From: Zonotrichia leucophrys gambelii
Taxonomy: Eukaryota; Chordata; Aves; Passeriformes; Passerellidae
Direction of reading: 5' to 3'
DNA length: 64,000 nucleotides
Assembly: GCF_028769735.1 (NCBI RefSeq)
Contig: NC_088178.1
Span: forward strand, 682,001-746,000
Positions 48,801-60,600 of this stretch are shown piece by piece. The notes under the pieces were generated by a model. The model worked only from the letters and a program-made list of their open reading frames with translations, did no database searches and was not told the origin of the DNA. The first letter of the stretch is position 1; every line of letters begins with the position of its first letter. A program made the translations under genes and the position numbers.

Positions 48801-51800
48801 CAGTATGATAAGTGAATTGGGAACAATTAGAAAGGAGGTCTGAGGTCACGGCAACTCTCTTCTTGGGAGTTTCAGCCTTTTTACTCTAATAGCCAAGTTC
48901 CTCTGCACAGAGGGAAACTCCCTGTGATCTCCTCCCCCAGCGCCTTTAACACAAGACTCACCAAAAGAAGGCAGAGGCTTCAGTGAGAAGAAGTCCTTGG
49001 ACCCTTCCCTCTTGGAAACTCTCCCTCTTTTGTTGAAAATAACACAAGAGGTGTGAAACTAAAATTCAGCTCTAGGCGCTTGATGTCAACCTTTCTGCTT
49101 CCACTCCCTGCTTGGGCAAGCCACCCAGGACCTGATAAACACCCCAAGGCTTTCTGCACCCAGCTGCTCTCCAGCACAGGATCACCAGCAGCAGGAAGGG
49201 GTGAGAGTAGAGCAGCCTGTGCCCTCCTCTCCTTGCTCCCTAGCTAGACCTCAGGTTCCAGTGCCTCAGTTCATGGTCCCATTCACTTCTAGTTACACCC
49301 CTGGCTGTCTTACCCAGAGTCCCTCTGCCTTCAGTATCGTCAATGTTTGCTGGAGGTCTCGTTCCCCATCAGGAAGAAGGTTTGACCCCCCCTTTTTCAC
49401 CTCTGCAGAGCTGTTTCCGTTGCTGAGATGGGGGTTCCCCAAACCACTGCTTTGCAGCTCTGGATGGGAAGTCCCATCTCTCCCCGCAGAGTTCCTGCTG
49501 CCTGACATCCGCTGCACAGCCCCTCTCACCACACTGTCTGCATAAGAGGGCAGATTTCTGAGGCGTTAGGTCATGAGCAGACACTTTTTTGACCTAAAAG
49601 ATATCAGAGCTCTTTGAGCTTAACACAAATCAGCCTTAAAAATCCCCAAAGCAGGGGTGCACTGGATACCACCCAGCTCCAGCCCGGCTTCATTGCCATG
49701 AGCTCTGCACAGCACAGAGCAGGAAGCTCCTGCAGCCACAGCCCCTGTGCCGCTCTCCCCCAGCCAGAGGCTGCACAAACCACCTCAAGGGAAGTGGTAG
49801 AAATGTCACCTCAGTGTCCCATCAGTGATGGCAGGAGAGGGTGAGCGGCCCCATTGGTGCCCCAGCCAGGCAGTGCTGATCCAGGCACCCAGCACATGTT
49901 AGTCCAGATGTGACCTGAAGGCTGCAGCCACACTGCCGGAGCACAGCCCTGCCCAGGGGCTGAGCCTGCTGCCCTCCTTAGCATGACCCTGAGGAGAACC
50001 CTGCTGCAGGGTTTCCAACCTGAGCTACCTCCCTTGCCACTGCAGGCACAGGGAAACAGCTGTCCCCTGCTTCAGATGAAGGTCTGGCAGTCTGTGCTGA
50101 GAGGAGCACACAGGGTCAGGCCACCCTCACTGGCCACTCCTGCCTGCCTGCACTGTGCCCCCACATCTGAAGGGCCCCCCAGCCCTCTTTCTTCTCCCCT
50201 CTCCTTTTCTCTTCTGTACAGAAAGTCACAAAGCTGGGACGGGGAGCAGCAGCAGTTAAGTTTCTAAACCATCCTGTTTTCTGTCTTTGCCAAAATCTCT
50301 TCTGCTTCCCTACCCAGGGCGTTGGGGCTCGCCCACACCCAGCTGCCAGAGGAACTCTGATGTTGTTTGTTTTTTTGTCACAGTGATGAAGTGTTTATAG
50401 CAACTATCACTCCACAGCCCACAGACTGATCTCAGCCCAAGCTTAGGAAATAACGGCAGAGGAAGCACGGCCCCTTTCCTCAGAGTCACCAACGGTGGCA
50501 TTTCAGGTCACCAAAGCAGGGAAGTTTTGTGCTGGGCATCACCATGCTGGAAATCACCCAACAACTTTTGCGGTCCCAGATGGGCAGAAAGCTGGGATTT
50601 GCCCTCAGCATCTTGCTCTCCTTGCTGCAGGAGCAGCACAGCCAGGGCATCACCACACTGGGAGGGAAGGAACCGTTCCTGCCTGTCCCAAGCTCCCGCC
50701 AAGGCTCAGAACCAAAAGCATCACAGATGAGAGGCGCTGGAAACCACACTGCTGCCTGTCTGTGCAGTCACACTCAGGCCTCAGAGATTTAGTGTTCAAA
50801 AGGAGAAAGGATTTTGTCTGCTGACAGCCCACCTCCCCGGCGCGCCGGCCATGCCGAGCCTCACTGAGCATCCAGGGGGGAGCCAAGGATTTCCCATCAA
50901 ATGAGATACAGCTGTTCCTGCTTCCTCTCCAGAGGCCAAAGTGAGTTTTTGAAAAAATCAATTCCTCATATATTTTCTTTGACCAAGGCTCCTTGTGGAT
51001 GTGGCCTGTGCCTGAACTGCCCAACCTCACAGCCCTGAGGCTGGATCAGGCAGAGAGTGTGGCTTGTACAAGCACAGCTCTTGGAAAAGAATATCCCAGC
51101 AGAAAGTCCTGGGGCTAAAAACCATCTCAGTGGGAGCTCTTACTGTGGGGCAAGCAGAAAAACAGGACTCTAAGAAGGAGATTTTGGCAATCCATACCAA
51201 GGAGCTGGTCCCCAGCCATTTTTGAGGGACCCCTGTTTTTTAATGCACACATATATTCCCCTCTGCAGCACAGAGTGAGGCACCCGCAGGATCAGGCTTA
51301 GCTGCAGCTGCACAGGCCTGGCACAGCTTAGTTCCTGCATCCCTGCATACACCCAGGACAGGGAGAGATGTTCCCAGGCACCACAAGTACACTGCAAATC
51401 CATGGCCAGAGACAGAAGCAAAAGGGAGCCCTGGGCAGCACACACTGCAAACAGCAGCACACAGCAAACAGCAGAACACTGCCTCTTGCCCCAGCTGCAG
51501 CCACTGCCACTGAAAAGGGCTGGATCAGCCCAGGCTGCCCCTGTGCAGCCCCTGCTTTTCCATACCTTCCACTGGTTCCTTCCTCATCCCTGCTGGCCTG
51601 GCCCCTTGGACTTGGAATAAGCTGCTTCTGCAATTTTAGTGCAGGGCCCTGCTGGGAAGGACCCTGAGCCAAATCCACGGGTCCTTTGCCCAGCTGGACA
51701 CACTTATGCAACCCTGAGGATGACAGGGATTGTGTTTGCCTTTGCTTTAAACGCCTGAGGGAAAACACTATCTCAGTGGCACCGTCAGGCTGCTGAGATT

Positions 51801-51910
51801 CTATCGCTTGTTTCCTTTGAAGCTCAGCTGGCAGGGAGAGCCATGTCCCAGTGCCCAGAGGCAGGCTGGCAGAGAGGAACAGGGTGTGGATGGCCAGGAG
51901 CCACGGGTCC
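45803..51910. other. TEDC1-CRIP1 intergenic region, right of the TEDC1 upstream arrays
   Basis: GC-moderate sequence with no supported gene. Open frames of 100-200 residues occur on both strands without family features. A lysine-rich minus-strand frame at 46606-46815 is discussed as a finding. A pyrimidine tract with an 11-bp period (CTCTCCTTTCC) lies at 48287-48319. Confidence 0.6.
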
Positions 51911-51920
51911 ATGGGTGCTG

Positions 51921-52560
51921 GCACACTTGGGAGGCTGCTGGCACCCCTGAGATGCTGCTGGCACCCCCGGGATGCTGCTGGAACCCCTGGGATGCTGCTG
52001 GCACCCTTGGGATGCTGCTGGCACCCCCGGGATGCTGCTGGCACCCCTGGGAGGCTGCTGGCACCCCTGGGATGCTGCTGGCACCCCTGAGATGCTGCTG
52101 GCACCCCCGGGATGCTGCTGGCACCCCTGGGATGCTGCTGGAACCCCTGGGATGCTGCTGGCACCCCTGGGAGGCTGCTGGCACCCCTGGGATGCTGCTG
52201 GCACCCCTGAGATGCTGCTGGCACCCCCAGGATGCTGCTGGAACCCCCGAGATACTGCTGGCACCCCTGGGATGCTGCCGGAACCCCCGGGATGCTGCTG
52301 GCACCCCTGAGATGCTGCTGGCACCCCTAGGATGCTGCTGGAACCCCTGGGATGCTGCTGGCACCCCTGGGATGCTGCTGGAACCCCTGGGATGCTGCTG
52401 GAACTCCCAGGATGCTGCTGGAACCCCTGGGATGCTGCTGGCACCCCCGGGATGCTGCTGGCACCCCTAGGATGCTGCTGGCACCCCTGGGATGCTGCTG
52501 GAACTCCCAGGAGGCTGCTGGAACCCCCGGGATGCTGCTGGCACCCCCGGGATGCTGCTA
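51921..52560. repeat. 20-bp minisatellite, 32 units with no indels
   Basis: The unit is GCACCCCTGGGATGCTGCTG with point variants (GAACCCC, CCCCGG, CCTGAG, GAGGCTG). Every unit is exactly 20 bases across 640 bases. Variant order repeats about every 120 bases (six units), clearest for 52041-52160 against 52161-52240. Minus and plus frames are open through it, giving spurious 180-300 residue frames with a 20-residue period. Confidence 0.97.
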
Positions 52561-53407
52561 GCAAAGGCAGCAGTGGGAGCAGGAGGTCCCCACGAGTCCT
52601 GGCTGCTGGGAAGCCTGATGACACCAAGCAGCAATAGCCAGGGTTTGCCTTTGACACAGACTCCTGTGTTTGTTGTGCTGTCAGGGTGGGAGGCGAGGCA
52701 GCGCCTTGCAGCATCAAGCAAGTTTTAATTGGAAGTTTTAAGATGCTTATCAGATCAGGCTGCTTCTAACACCAAGGATTTTGACACTGGACATGTGTCT
52801 CTAAGCCCTGAGGGTTTTGGCCAAGTCCCAGGAAGGCTGATGTCACAGTAAAATGCAGAGCAGCCTCTAAGGAAATGCATGCATAAGCTGTAGACAAAAA
52901 TATCCCAGTGGGTGATGAGATATCTCTGAATATGTAAATGCAGTTGTTCAGGTTAGGGAAAGACATGGTTAAGAAATCATTTTAGAAACATTCCTCAAGC
53001 TGACATCTTTGACATCTGTCAGTGCCGTGTTTCCAGGAGGGCAAAACCATTGAAACAAGAAAGAGCAAAGCTCTGGAGCCAGCTCCTGCTTTCTAACACC
53101 ACAGCTCTGCTGTCCCTGCCGGGGGAGGCTGGCTCTGCCTCCACAGTAACCTCCTGCTTCCCTTGGCCTTTTCAGGTGGCTGCTCAGATCAGGAGCAGCA
53201 AATACCAGGTTGTCCTGATGTGACAGTCATTCCCCTCCCAGCAAGACACCTCTGTGCCCCAGCTGAGGGCACATGGGGCCACCACACAGCGTGGGCCTCA
53301 ATCCAAAGGCCAGGGGCATCAAGCAGGTGGCAAGCACTTCACAAGCGGGTCCCGTGGGACTGCCATTACAGAGAACACAGCTGCTACAGGAGGGAAGCAT
53401 CTTTTCA
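52561..53407. other. sequence between the 20-bp array and the CRIP1 3' end
   Basis: Unique-looking sequence with no recognised gene or repeat. It would lie just downstream of CRIP1 transcription if the signal at 53408 is used. Confidence 0.6.
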
Positions 53408-53413
53408 TTTATT
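53408..53413 (-). terminator. candidate CRIP1 polyadenylation signal AATAAA
   Basis: This is the nearest canonical AATAAA I see downstream of the CRIP1 stop on the minus strand, about 660 bases away. That would give a longer 3' UTR than is usual for CRIP1, so a nearer variant signal may be used instead. RNA 3' ends are not visible from DNA alone. Confidence 0.35.
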
Positions 53414-54069
53414 AAAGACTGAGAATACAACTGTGGCCCGGCCACGAGAGCTGGATGCCTGAAGCAGAGCTAGGTTTGGGCTGGAAGGGCGCGGTCTCCT
53501 CTCCAGGTAGCCTTCAGCAATTTCAGCCAAATTTCCTACCCGGCAGGGCAACCCAACATCCCCACCCTGGCTGCACTCCATCTGGAGCACAGCCTCTCTC
53601 CACACCAGCCCAGCCTTGGTTACTTATTGCTTTGAACGTGCTAGTCTAGTACAGGGTGAATTAAAAACAAAAATGCATCTGCTGTGGTGTGTTTGTGCTG
53701 TCCTCAGGTTGTGCTGGGAACCCTGGACGTCAGACCTGGAGAGGGATGGAAGAGAGGAGTGGATGAAGTCAGGCTGGGCTGGGAGCAGAGATATCCCAGG
53801 GACAGCAGTGCTCCAGGACAGATCCTGGCTTTGCCAAGAGGTCACCAAGCAATAGCCTTTGGCACCCGGAGCTGGTGCTGCCAGTCAGCTGGGGCTGGAG
53901 GAGAGGAGCAGCTGGCACCCAGCTCCTGAGCCCTGGTGTAAGGGCTGGGAGTCACAGCCAGCCCAGAGGGATGCTGTGGCAGGCCTGCCTTCCCCACTGG
54001 CCTGAGGGAGGACAGACTCATGGAGCCAGAGACAGGAGGGGAGCTCCGAGGGAAGGACCAACCTGAGGC

Positions 54070-54110
54070 TTATTTGAACGTGTGGCTCTCAGCTCCTCCC
54101 CGGCCGAACC
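54070..54110 (-). CDS. CRIP1: CRIP1 coding exon 4 and stop
   Basis: The acceptor is CTCTTCCAG. The exon completes Gly and reads [12 protein letters not shown] then TAA (54072-54070). The intron to exon 3 is 159 bases and contains an 18-bp unit repeated about 2.5 times (54180-54230). Confidence 0.96.
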
Positions 54111-57100
54111 CTGGAAGAGACGGAGCGGGGTCAGCACTGCCATGGTAGGGTGAGCACATGAGGCTGGAGCTGGCCAGGAGACAGCAGCCCTGAGCCAGAC
54201 AGCAGCCCTGAGCCAGACAGGAGCCCCGAGCCCCCTCACTCCCTCCACAACCCCACCACAGGCACCCACCTTTGGGCCCGAACAAGGCAGCGTAGCAGGG
54301 GTGGTTGCAGTAGGGTTTGCCATCGTGCTGCAGGGAGAGAGAAAGAGCATCAGCCCCACCTCTGCTTGTCCCAGCCCCCAGGTGCAGCAAACCCAGAGCT
54401 GCTGGGCAGCAAACCTCACCTCTGCATGGCCTCCAGACGTCAGGGTCTTGTTGCACTTCTCACATCTCAAGCAGGGCCGGTGCCAGTCCTTCCCCAGAGA
54501 AGTCACCTTCTCGGCTGCCATGGAAAGGAAAGGAAAGGAGGTGGGTGAGTTCAGGCACTGAACAGGCAAAAGTTAGTTTTGGCAGACTGGCTGCCTTGCT
54601 GTCAGCCCTAGGGAGGACATTCTTGGGCATTTTCTCAAGTCTGTCGGTGCAGCACAGAGGGCACTGTGCTCAGACCCAAGTGTGCACATGCAGGAACGCG
54701 GATCTGCAGCAGTGGTGCCACACCCAGGGTGAGGAGGGCTGCATCCATGAGGATGGACTGGCTTCTACCCCACCTTCCAAAGACCTGAGGACCTCCCTCC
54801 TTCCAACATCAGCCTGCAAGGGGATTAATTCCTCCCCAGAGAGCTGGAGCCCAAGAAATCACTAGAGCTGGCAGGGGTGAAAGGGGATGCTGGCAAGGAC
54901 TGGGGAGGAAAAGCCAGTGCCACACCCTGCCAACACAAACCAGTCCCTTCCAGCCACAGCTCGGATTCTGCTGGCACCATGGCAAACCAGAGCAGAGCTG
55001 GAGCCTGGCAGGGGTTCAGGCAGCCATGGGAGGGACAGCATGGGAGCCAGGACATGTTTGTGGAGAGAGGGGGGAGCACAGGGGGCCTTTTAATTGGAGC
55101 ACAGCGGGGGAAAGGGTATTTTCTGCAGGCATGTGTGCTCTTCATGTTGGCAGCCGAGCTCCTGGGAATTTATTAAGTGATTAAACAGAGCTGTCCACAG
55201 GAATCATGTCAAAGCCAGGTCTGAACACTGTCCCCATGCCTGCAAACGGGACCAAGCCAGTGTGGGTAGTGCATGCCCTGGGGGGCCCTGGGCAGCCTGA
55301 AGCACCTTTTGCAGTCCAAATATGTCCACAACAGCCTGTGCAAGGAGCAAGCTGGTGGCTGCAGAGGTGGCAGCGGGGGCAGAGCCCAAATGTCACAAGG
55401 CAGCCCTGCTGCCATTCCCCAGTGGCACAAAGGGCCCCCTGTGCCTGCAGCCTGGCAGCAGCAAGTGTCCTCCCCCGGGTGCCCCCAGGAGCCTGAGCCT
55501 GGCCCGAGGCAGGACCCTCCTGTCACTGCAAGGTTTCTGCAAGGAGCACAGCCTCTCCACCTCCTGCACATGCATTTGCACCTGGAGCCCTGCTAAGGCT
55601 CCTTACAGCACTCAGGCATGAAGGCAAAACTCCTGCAAACCCCATCCCTGGTCCTCAGCATCACCTCCTCCCCAGCCCTGCTCTCTACAGACACGATTTA
55701 GCCCAGAGCAGCCTGAGGCACGCCCAAGCAGGACCGCCAGGCTCCAAAGCCTCAGGGTGCCCCAGAGCCAGGCTTGCTGTGCCTCCTCTGCCAGCGCTCT
55801 GGATAATCTGCAGGCACTGAAATCACGCATCCAGCTTGGTCCTCCAACAGCTTTTGAACCCTCCTCAGCCTCTCATCAACAGAGACATTTCGTAATAAGT
55901 GCAAGCGTGATAAGTGCAAGGTCAAACCCCTCCTTGGTCAAACGGTGCCGTCCCAGCTGCTCCATGGCCACACCTGCAGGCACAGCAAACCCAGCTCTGG
56001 CTGACTGACCCACACCAAGGGAAGGCACACGCTGCCACCAGCATCTCGGTGCCTCCTGATATCAACCACAAACTCTATTGTGCCTGAACCACCGTCCCAA
56101 AGCCTGGCTGCGAGCAGTGAGTTCAGGGCAAGGCAGCGCTGCCCAGCCACAGGAACCACAGCCCAGCAGCTCTCTGGGCAGTGCCCACGCCAGCCCCAGC
56201 ACAGCTCCCCAGGGTGGGCATCCCTGACACGCACACAGAGCAGCTCCTGTATTTGAGCCTCCAGATCCTTGGCTGAGCACAAATCGTTGGGGCACAGGCA
56301 CAAGCAGAGCAGAAATAAAGCAGAGGAAGAAGTCAGTGATGGCACCTGGGTTCCAGATCCCTCATCTCGAGTAAATCAGAGAGCAGGGAGTGTCTCTAAG
56401 CTGCTCCCAGCAAACCCCCTCGAGTTCAGCTATGCCAGGCAAGTGGAGAAGTCTGGCAGAGGAACCTGCCCCTTCCAAAAGGTGATAGCAAAGTGAGAAG
56501 CTCAAACCCCACAAACCCTCAGACAGGACAGCAGGTCCACGGCCCCAGAAGGGGCAGGAGCTTTGGGCCCCAGTTTGGAGGGAAGACATCTGCGGGAAGC
56601 CCAGCAGCAGACAGCAGCCCAACAAGGCTCACACCTACCCTGCAACAGCAGCTTAAAAATAGCACCCAGAGGTGTCATCCTGCTGTGCTCAACCACACAG
56701 AGCAACGTGTGGGCGACCCACTGACCCAGGCACTTGCCCGAAGGCACGATTTGCCATTGGGAAGGTGCTTGCTTCACCTGCCCAGGCTTTCAGAGCAGCG
56801 GGCTTTACCAGCCGGCCCTTTGGGCTCCAGAGCGCCTCAGAGCTGCGGGCTGTGCTGGGGAGGAAGTGGGGCTGGGCTCCCTTCTGCTCTGGAAGCACCC
56901 AGAGCCCCTCTGCAGCCAGGATCTCCTTGGGGTGCATCTACAGGATCCCCCACCCGGGGCACCCCGGGGACCCACAGCGCAGGGCTGAGCAGTTCTGGGA
57001 TAGCCCAGGAATCTGCAGAGCTGGGCTGCGCAGCACGGGGGCCAGAAGCCGGGGCGCCCAGAGGGTGCCCAGCCTGGCATCGGTGCCCGGCAGGTGCCCC

Positions 57101-57179
57101 GAGGCGGGGGCGGCTTGGGGCCCGGCAGGAAGCCCTTACCGAAGTAGACCTCCTTCTGGCAGCGGGGACACTTGGGCAT
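54070..57179 (-). CDS. CRIP1: CRIP1, cysteine-rich protein 1 (single LIM domain), complete, 4 coding exons
   Basis: Joining 57179-57140, 54514-54420, 54327-54270 and 54110-54070 gives 234 nt: 77 residues plus TAA, exactly the usual CRIP1 length. All introns are GT-AG and the phases agree. The LIM spacing is complete: C4-x2-C7-x17-H25-x2-C28 for the first zinc site and C31-x2-C34-x17-C52-x3-C56 for the second. A glycine-rich tail ends in SHTFK, typical of CRIP1. CRIP2 would carry a second LIM domain and a longer linker, so it is excluded. CRIP1 is a small zinc-binding intracellular protein, abundant in gut and immune cells, thought to act through protein contacts; its exact biochemical role is not settled. 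The start has A at -3 and lies in a CpG island. TEDC1 follows on the same strand, as in other vertebrates. Confidence 0.96.
54180..54230. repeat. short 18-bp tandem repeat in CRIP1 intron 3
   Basis: The unit GACAGCAGCCCTGAGCCA occurs at 54180 and 54198 with a partial third copy at 54216. It lies wholly inside the 159-base intron 3 and does not touch the splice sites. Confidence 0.7.
54270..54327 (-). CDS. CRIP1: CRIP1 coding exon 3
   Basis: The acceptor is CCCTGCAG. The exon reads [19 protein letters not shown] plus one base and holds C52 and C56, the last zinc ligands. The donor is GTGGGT. The intron to exon 2 is only 92 bases. Confidence 0.96.
54420..54514 (-). CDS. CRIP1: CRIP1 coding exon 2
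   Basis: The acceptor is a pyrimidine-rich tract ending GGCAG. The exon completes Ala14, then reads [20 protein letters not shown] onward to GGHAE. It holds H25, C28, C31 and C34, the centre of the LIM domain. The donor is GTGAGG. It is 95 bases long and ends on a codon boundary. Confidence 0.96.
54515..57139 (-). other. CRIP1 intron 1 (2.6 kb)
   Basis: Bounded by GTAAGG (right) and GGCAG (left). It is GC-rich with no recognised gene, RNA or mobile element. Open frames of about 100-135 residues occur on both strands but show no family features. First-intron regulatory elements are possible but none could be named. Confidence 0.7.
57140..57179 (-). CDS. CRIP1: CRIP1 coding exon 1
   Basis: Codes for [13 protein letters not shown] plus one base of codon 14. 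It supplies zinc ligands C4 and C7. The donor is GTAAGG directly after the exon (57139-57134). Only 40 coding bases are present; the 5' UTR lies to the right in the CpG island. Confidence 0.95.
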
Positions 57180-57260
57180 GCTGTCGGCTCGGCTGGGCTC
57201 GGGGCTCCTCTCGCACCGCCTGTGGGATGCTCCACGCCGGCCCCGCCGAAGTCACTGCTC

Positions 57261-57350
57261 GGCTGCCCCGCCCCGCCCCGCCCAGATGTGCGCTCCGCCC
57301 CGCCCAGATGTGCGCCCCGCCCTCCCAGATGTGCACCGCACCCGCAGCTG
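57261..57350 (-). promoter_or_regulatory. CRIP1 proximal promoter: repeated GC-box/E-box modules
   Basis: Three copies of CAGATG at 57283, 57305 and 57326 are each preceded by a CCCGCCC-like GC box, at spacings of 22 and 21 bp. A fourth E-box, CAGCTG, lies at 57345, 19 bp on. The modules sit about 100-170 bases upstream of the CRIP1 start codon. Both elements are palindromic or strand-neutral classes bound by bHLH and Sp/KLF proteins; which proteins bind here is unknown. Confidence 0.5.
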
Positions 57351-57610
57351 GAGGGGGCAGCCCGGGGCGCGGCCCTGCGAGGGCTCCCGAGGCGGGGTCC
57401 TGCGCCCCCTCCAGCCCTGCACCCCCTGCACCCCTCCAGCTGCACGTCCTATGCAGGGCACAGCCCCACAGCCCCACAGCCCACAGCCCCGAGCCCCGCT
57501 GCCCCCAGACCCAGCCCTGTCCCCTCGGCACCCCTGCCCTGCCCACGCGTGGGCTGCGGGGGGAGCGCCGCTCCGAGCGGGAGCTGTGGTCGGCATCTCT
57601 CATTAACGAA

Positions 57611-60600
57611 TTAACCCCACTCCCAGACAGAGATTCGCGGGGTGCTGCCCACCCGGGCTCGCCCCCTCCCTGCACAAATACATTTTTCTCCCAAGGGAGT
57701 GTAAAAGTGGAGCCTCAGGCAGGGTCTCCTGCCCATGGGGAATTTTGGGGTGCGGGGTGAAGCGGGCGGGAGCTTCAGGACTGTGACCCCGCTCCTGCAG
57801 GACATTGGGAATGGCGTGGGTGCGGCACTGTGGAGAGCCAGCCCAGCTGTGTCACCGACTTTGTCATTTTATTGGGAGGGAGGACTTGTTGTTCCTTTGT
57901 GCTTGGCTGTGAAGGAAATGAAAAGCCTATCCAAAGGTCTGTTTTGTATGAAACAATCCTCCCCAGGGCACGTTGCTGTGCTGGAAAGGTCATGAGGGCT
58001 TGTGAAAGCCAGCACCAGGACGCCTAGTGCCAGACTCCCGAAATGCGAGGCATCCCTCCCGCCACAAACGGGGCCCTGGCTGACACCGGATCCACCCGTG
58101 GGTGCAGGAGAGAGGCGGCAAGCTGTGCCCAGAGGCGAAGTTCATGTTCAGCTGGGACTGCTTTAGGAGCCAGCCTGGCTCCAGGAGCCAGCACAATGCC
58201 CCTGCTGATGGTGCCTGCTGCTGCCGCTGTTCCTGGTCTGTGAGCCCACAGGTGGCAGCCCCACTGCAGGCTGGGGGCACCATCCTGCCCCAAGGGCAGC
58301 GCTGGGCTCGGCAGGGCGGGCAGGATGTCACCGGGAGCAGTGAGGCGTGAGGCCTGAGTCATGCTGAGATGCTGAGACAGTGTCTTACAGTGTGGGAGGG
58401 GAGGCAGAGTGTCCTGCAAGGGCCTCCACCCTGCCTCCTCCCCATTCTCCCTGCCCTGAGGCGCCAGTACATGCTGGCACCCGTATGTCAGCCACACCAC
58501 ATCCCCCTGTACCCACACACAGCACTCAGTGAGCACCCGGCTGGGTTACCCAGGCCAGGACTCTTCCCCCACCCTGGTGAAACATAGGGGACAAGAGATG
58601 TCCTCTCCCCCCTCTGGTGGCCCTGCTCCCCCTCCTTCATGGTGCCAGGCTGCTTTGGGGCCACTGGCTGCCTCAGACAGATACCTTCAGCTGCAATCCC
58701 TTTTAAGGCAAGTTTTGGGCAGGCCAGCAGCTGAAAACTGCCCTCCTGCAAGTCCCTCCAGCTGGCCAGCCCTGTGGCCAGTCCCCATGGACCACTTGGC
58801 CCAGCTCCTCCTGTGTCGGGAATGCTCCCACCCCGGCTGGGGCAGCAGGTGCCTGTGCATGGCACCGCACACCAAGTGACCTGGCTGGAGCACAGCCTGG
58901 CTGTCCCCTCCTCTCCGTGTCCCCAAGGACTCTCTGGAGATTGTTCAGCTCACTCAAGACAGCAGGCACAGGACATGGGCCACTCTCACAAAGAAGGCAG
59001 CGCTGAGCCACACGATGCTCTCTGCCAAGCCTGCCTGCACGGGGCTGTGGCTCTTGGCTGTCCTGGCTGGCCCTGCTGGGTTACCAGAGCCCATGGACCT
59101 TGGGCTACAGCCAGCCTGCTTCACCAGGAGTGAGCCAAAGCACGGAGCTGTGTGCCCTGCAAATCCACATGAATCCCAGCAGGCCCATCTCAGTGGGAAG
59201 GCTGCTGTGGGGCACAGCCCTGGATCCTGCACCCCATGGGAGCTGTGCCTGCACCCTGCCCACTGCTGTCCCCCTGATCTGGCAGAGGGCCCCAGCAGGG
59301 AGGGAGGAAGGGCTACACGTGCTCCCAGAGCACAGCAGCATCTCAGGAGCCCATGGGATACAGCCTCTGGCCCATTTTACAGGGAGCAGGTCCATAAACA
59401 CTTGGATTGCTGGTGTTCAAAACCCATCAGCGCTCTGTGATGGAGCAGTCCCACTGTGCTGGAGGGAGCTGGCTGGAAATGCTGCAGAGGATGACATTTG
59501 GGATCACTGCTCCTTCTGCCATCCAGGGTCCCCCCAGGACACAAACCCGACTGTGTGGGAGCATTCCTGGAGTGGCAGTGAGCAGCAGCCAGCTCATCCC
59601 TCTTCATTGGGGCGCTGCCCATGGTGCCGTGCCCACGCATACAGACAAGGTCATGCAGTGGGCAGCTCCAGGGCTGGGCAGAGACAGCACCAGGGAGCAG
59701 CAGGAGAAGGGCAGGGGTGGTATTTTCAGCAAAGCCAGGTCCCACCCAAAGCATCATTTCAAATCAAGGTTCATAGCCTGACAGGGAAACAACCCAGCCA
59801 GCGCCAAGGAGAGCAGTCTCTTCAGGAAAGCACAGCTTTATCTTATCTGCAGACCTTGTTCCAGCTAATTTAACCATTAGACTGAGCATGCCTCAGCTGT
59901 CAGTGCCCTCTGATAGGAATCTGTGGGTGAGGCTCTATCCTGAAGCATCAGGCGCCAGCGCTCCCCGATGGCATGGCAACAGCCCTGGAAATCCTGGGCT
60001 GTCTCATCTGTTTGTTTGGGTGGTGTTGTTATGGCCAGGGCTATCCCCTCCCTTGGCAAGAGCCAGCACCAGCTCCCCAGCTCCATCTGTGCCCTCTTTT
60101 GTGAAAGGTCCCTCCAGCCCCAAGAGTTTCTTGGGCTCCCAGGGCAGAGTTGCGAGTCAAGAGCTCCTGGGTGTGCCAGAGCTGCCTGCCCAAGTATCTC
60201 CCTCAAGCATCTTGGCCACTGGTGACTGCTGCACTAACAACTGGGAAAGCCACTGGCATTTTTGCAGGCAGGGCAGTGACATAAGCCAATTTGGGTTTGT
60301 TTTGCTAACACAGCAAGAAAAAAACCGGCTATTTCCATGTAGCAAACCAATCCATCTGCCCAGGCAGCCGCTGCAGGCCCCCCCTCCTGCCCCACCTTGC
60401 TGCAGTGGGGTGGGGGCTCCCACAGTTCTCACAGCCCCCAGCAGCCTTGCACAGAGGGCAGAGAATGCACCAGTGAGGGGTGACCCAGGGACCAGTGACA
60501 CCTCCGTCCAGCATTGTCCCAGCACCCTCACTACTGTGAGTCCTGCAAAATCTCCCTCCCTGGCCATGCTTCAGCTCACTCTTGTGCATGTCAAAGGCCC

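Larger units (their letters stand above)
56780..57610. promoter_or_regulatory. CpG island over CRIP1 exon 1 and promoter
   Basis: Dense CpG and GC-rich sequence surrounds exon 1, unlike the flanks. It contains runs of CCGCC/CCCGCCC (Sp/KLF-type GC boxes) just upstream of the start codon, mainly 57265-57320. No TATA box is evident, so a CpG-island promoter firing leftward is inferred. The several long open frames through this block on both strands reflect its low stop-codon density and are not separate genes. Confidence 0.75.

Noticed and set aside
51328..52717. Minus-strand frames of up to 298 codons with a 20-residue repeat.
   Set aside because: Produced by the 20-bp array; the frames extend only because the unit lacks stops, and the flanks show no coding character.
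56493..57760. Plus-strand frames of 362-373 codons over CRIP1 exon 1.
   Set aside because: Antisense to a confirmed exon within a CpG island of low stop density; overlapping frames on both strands look alike.
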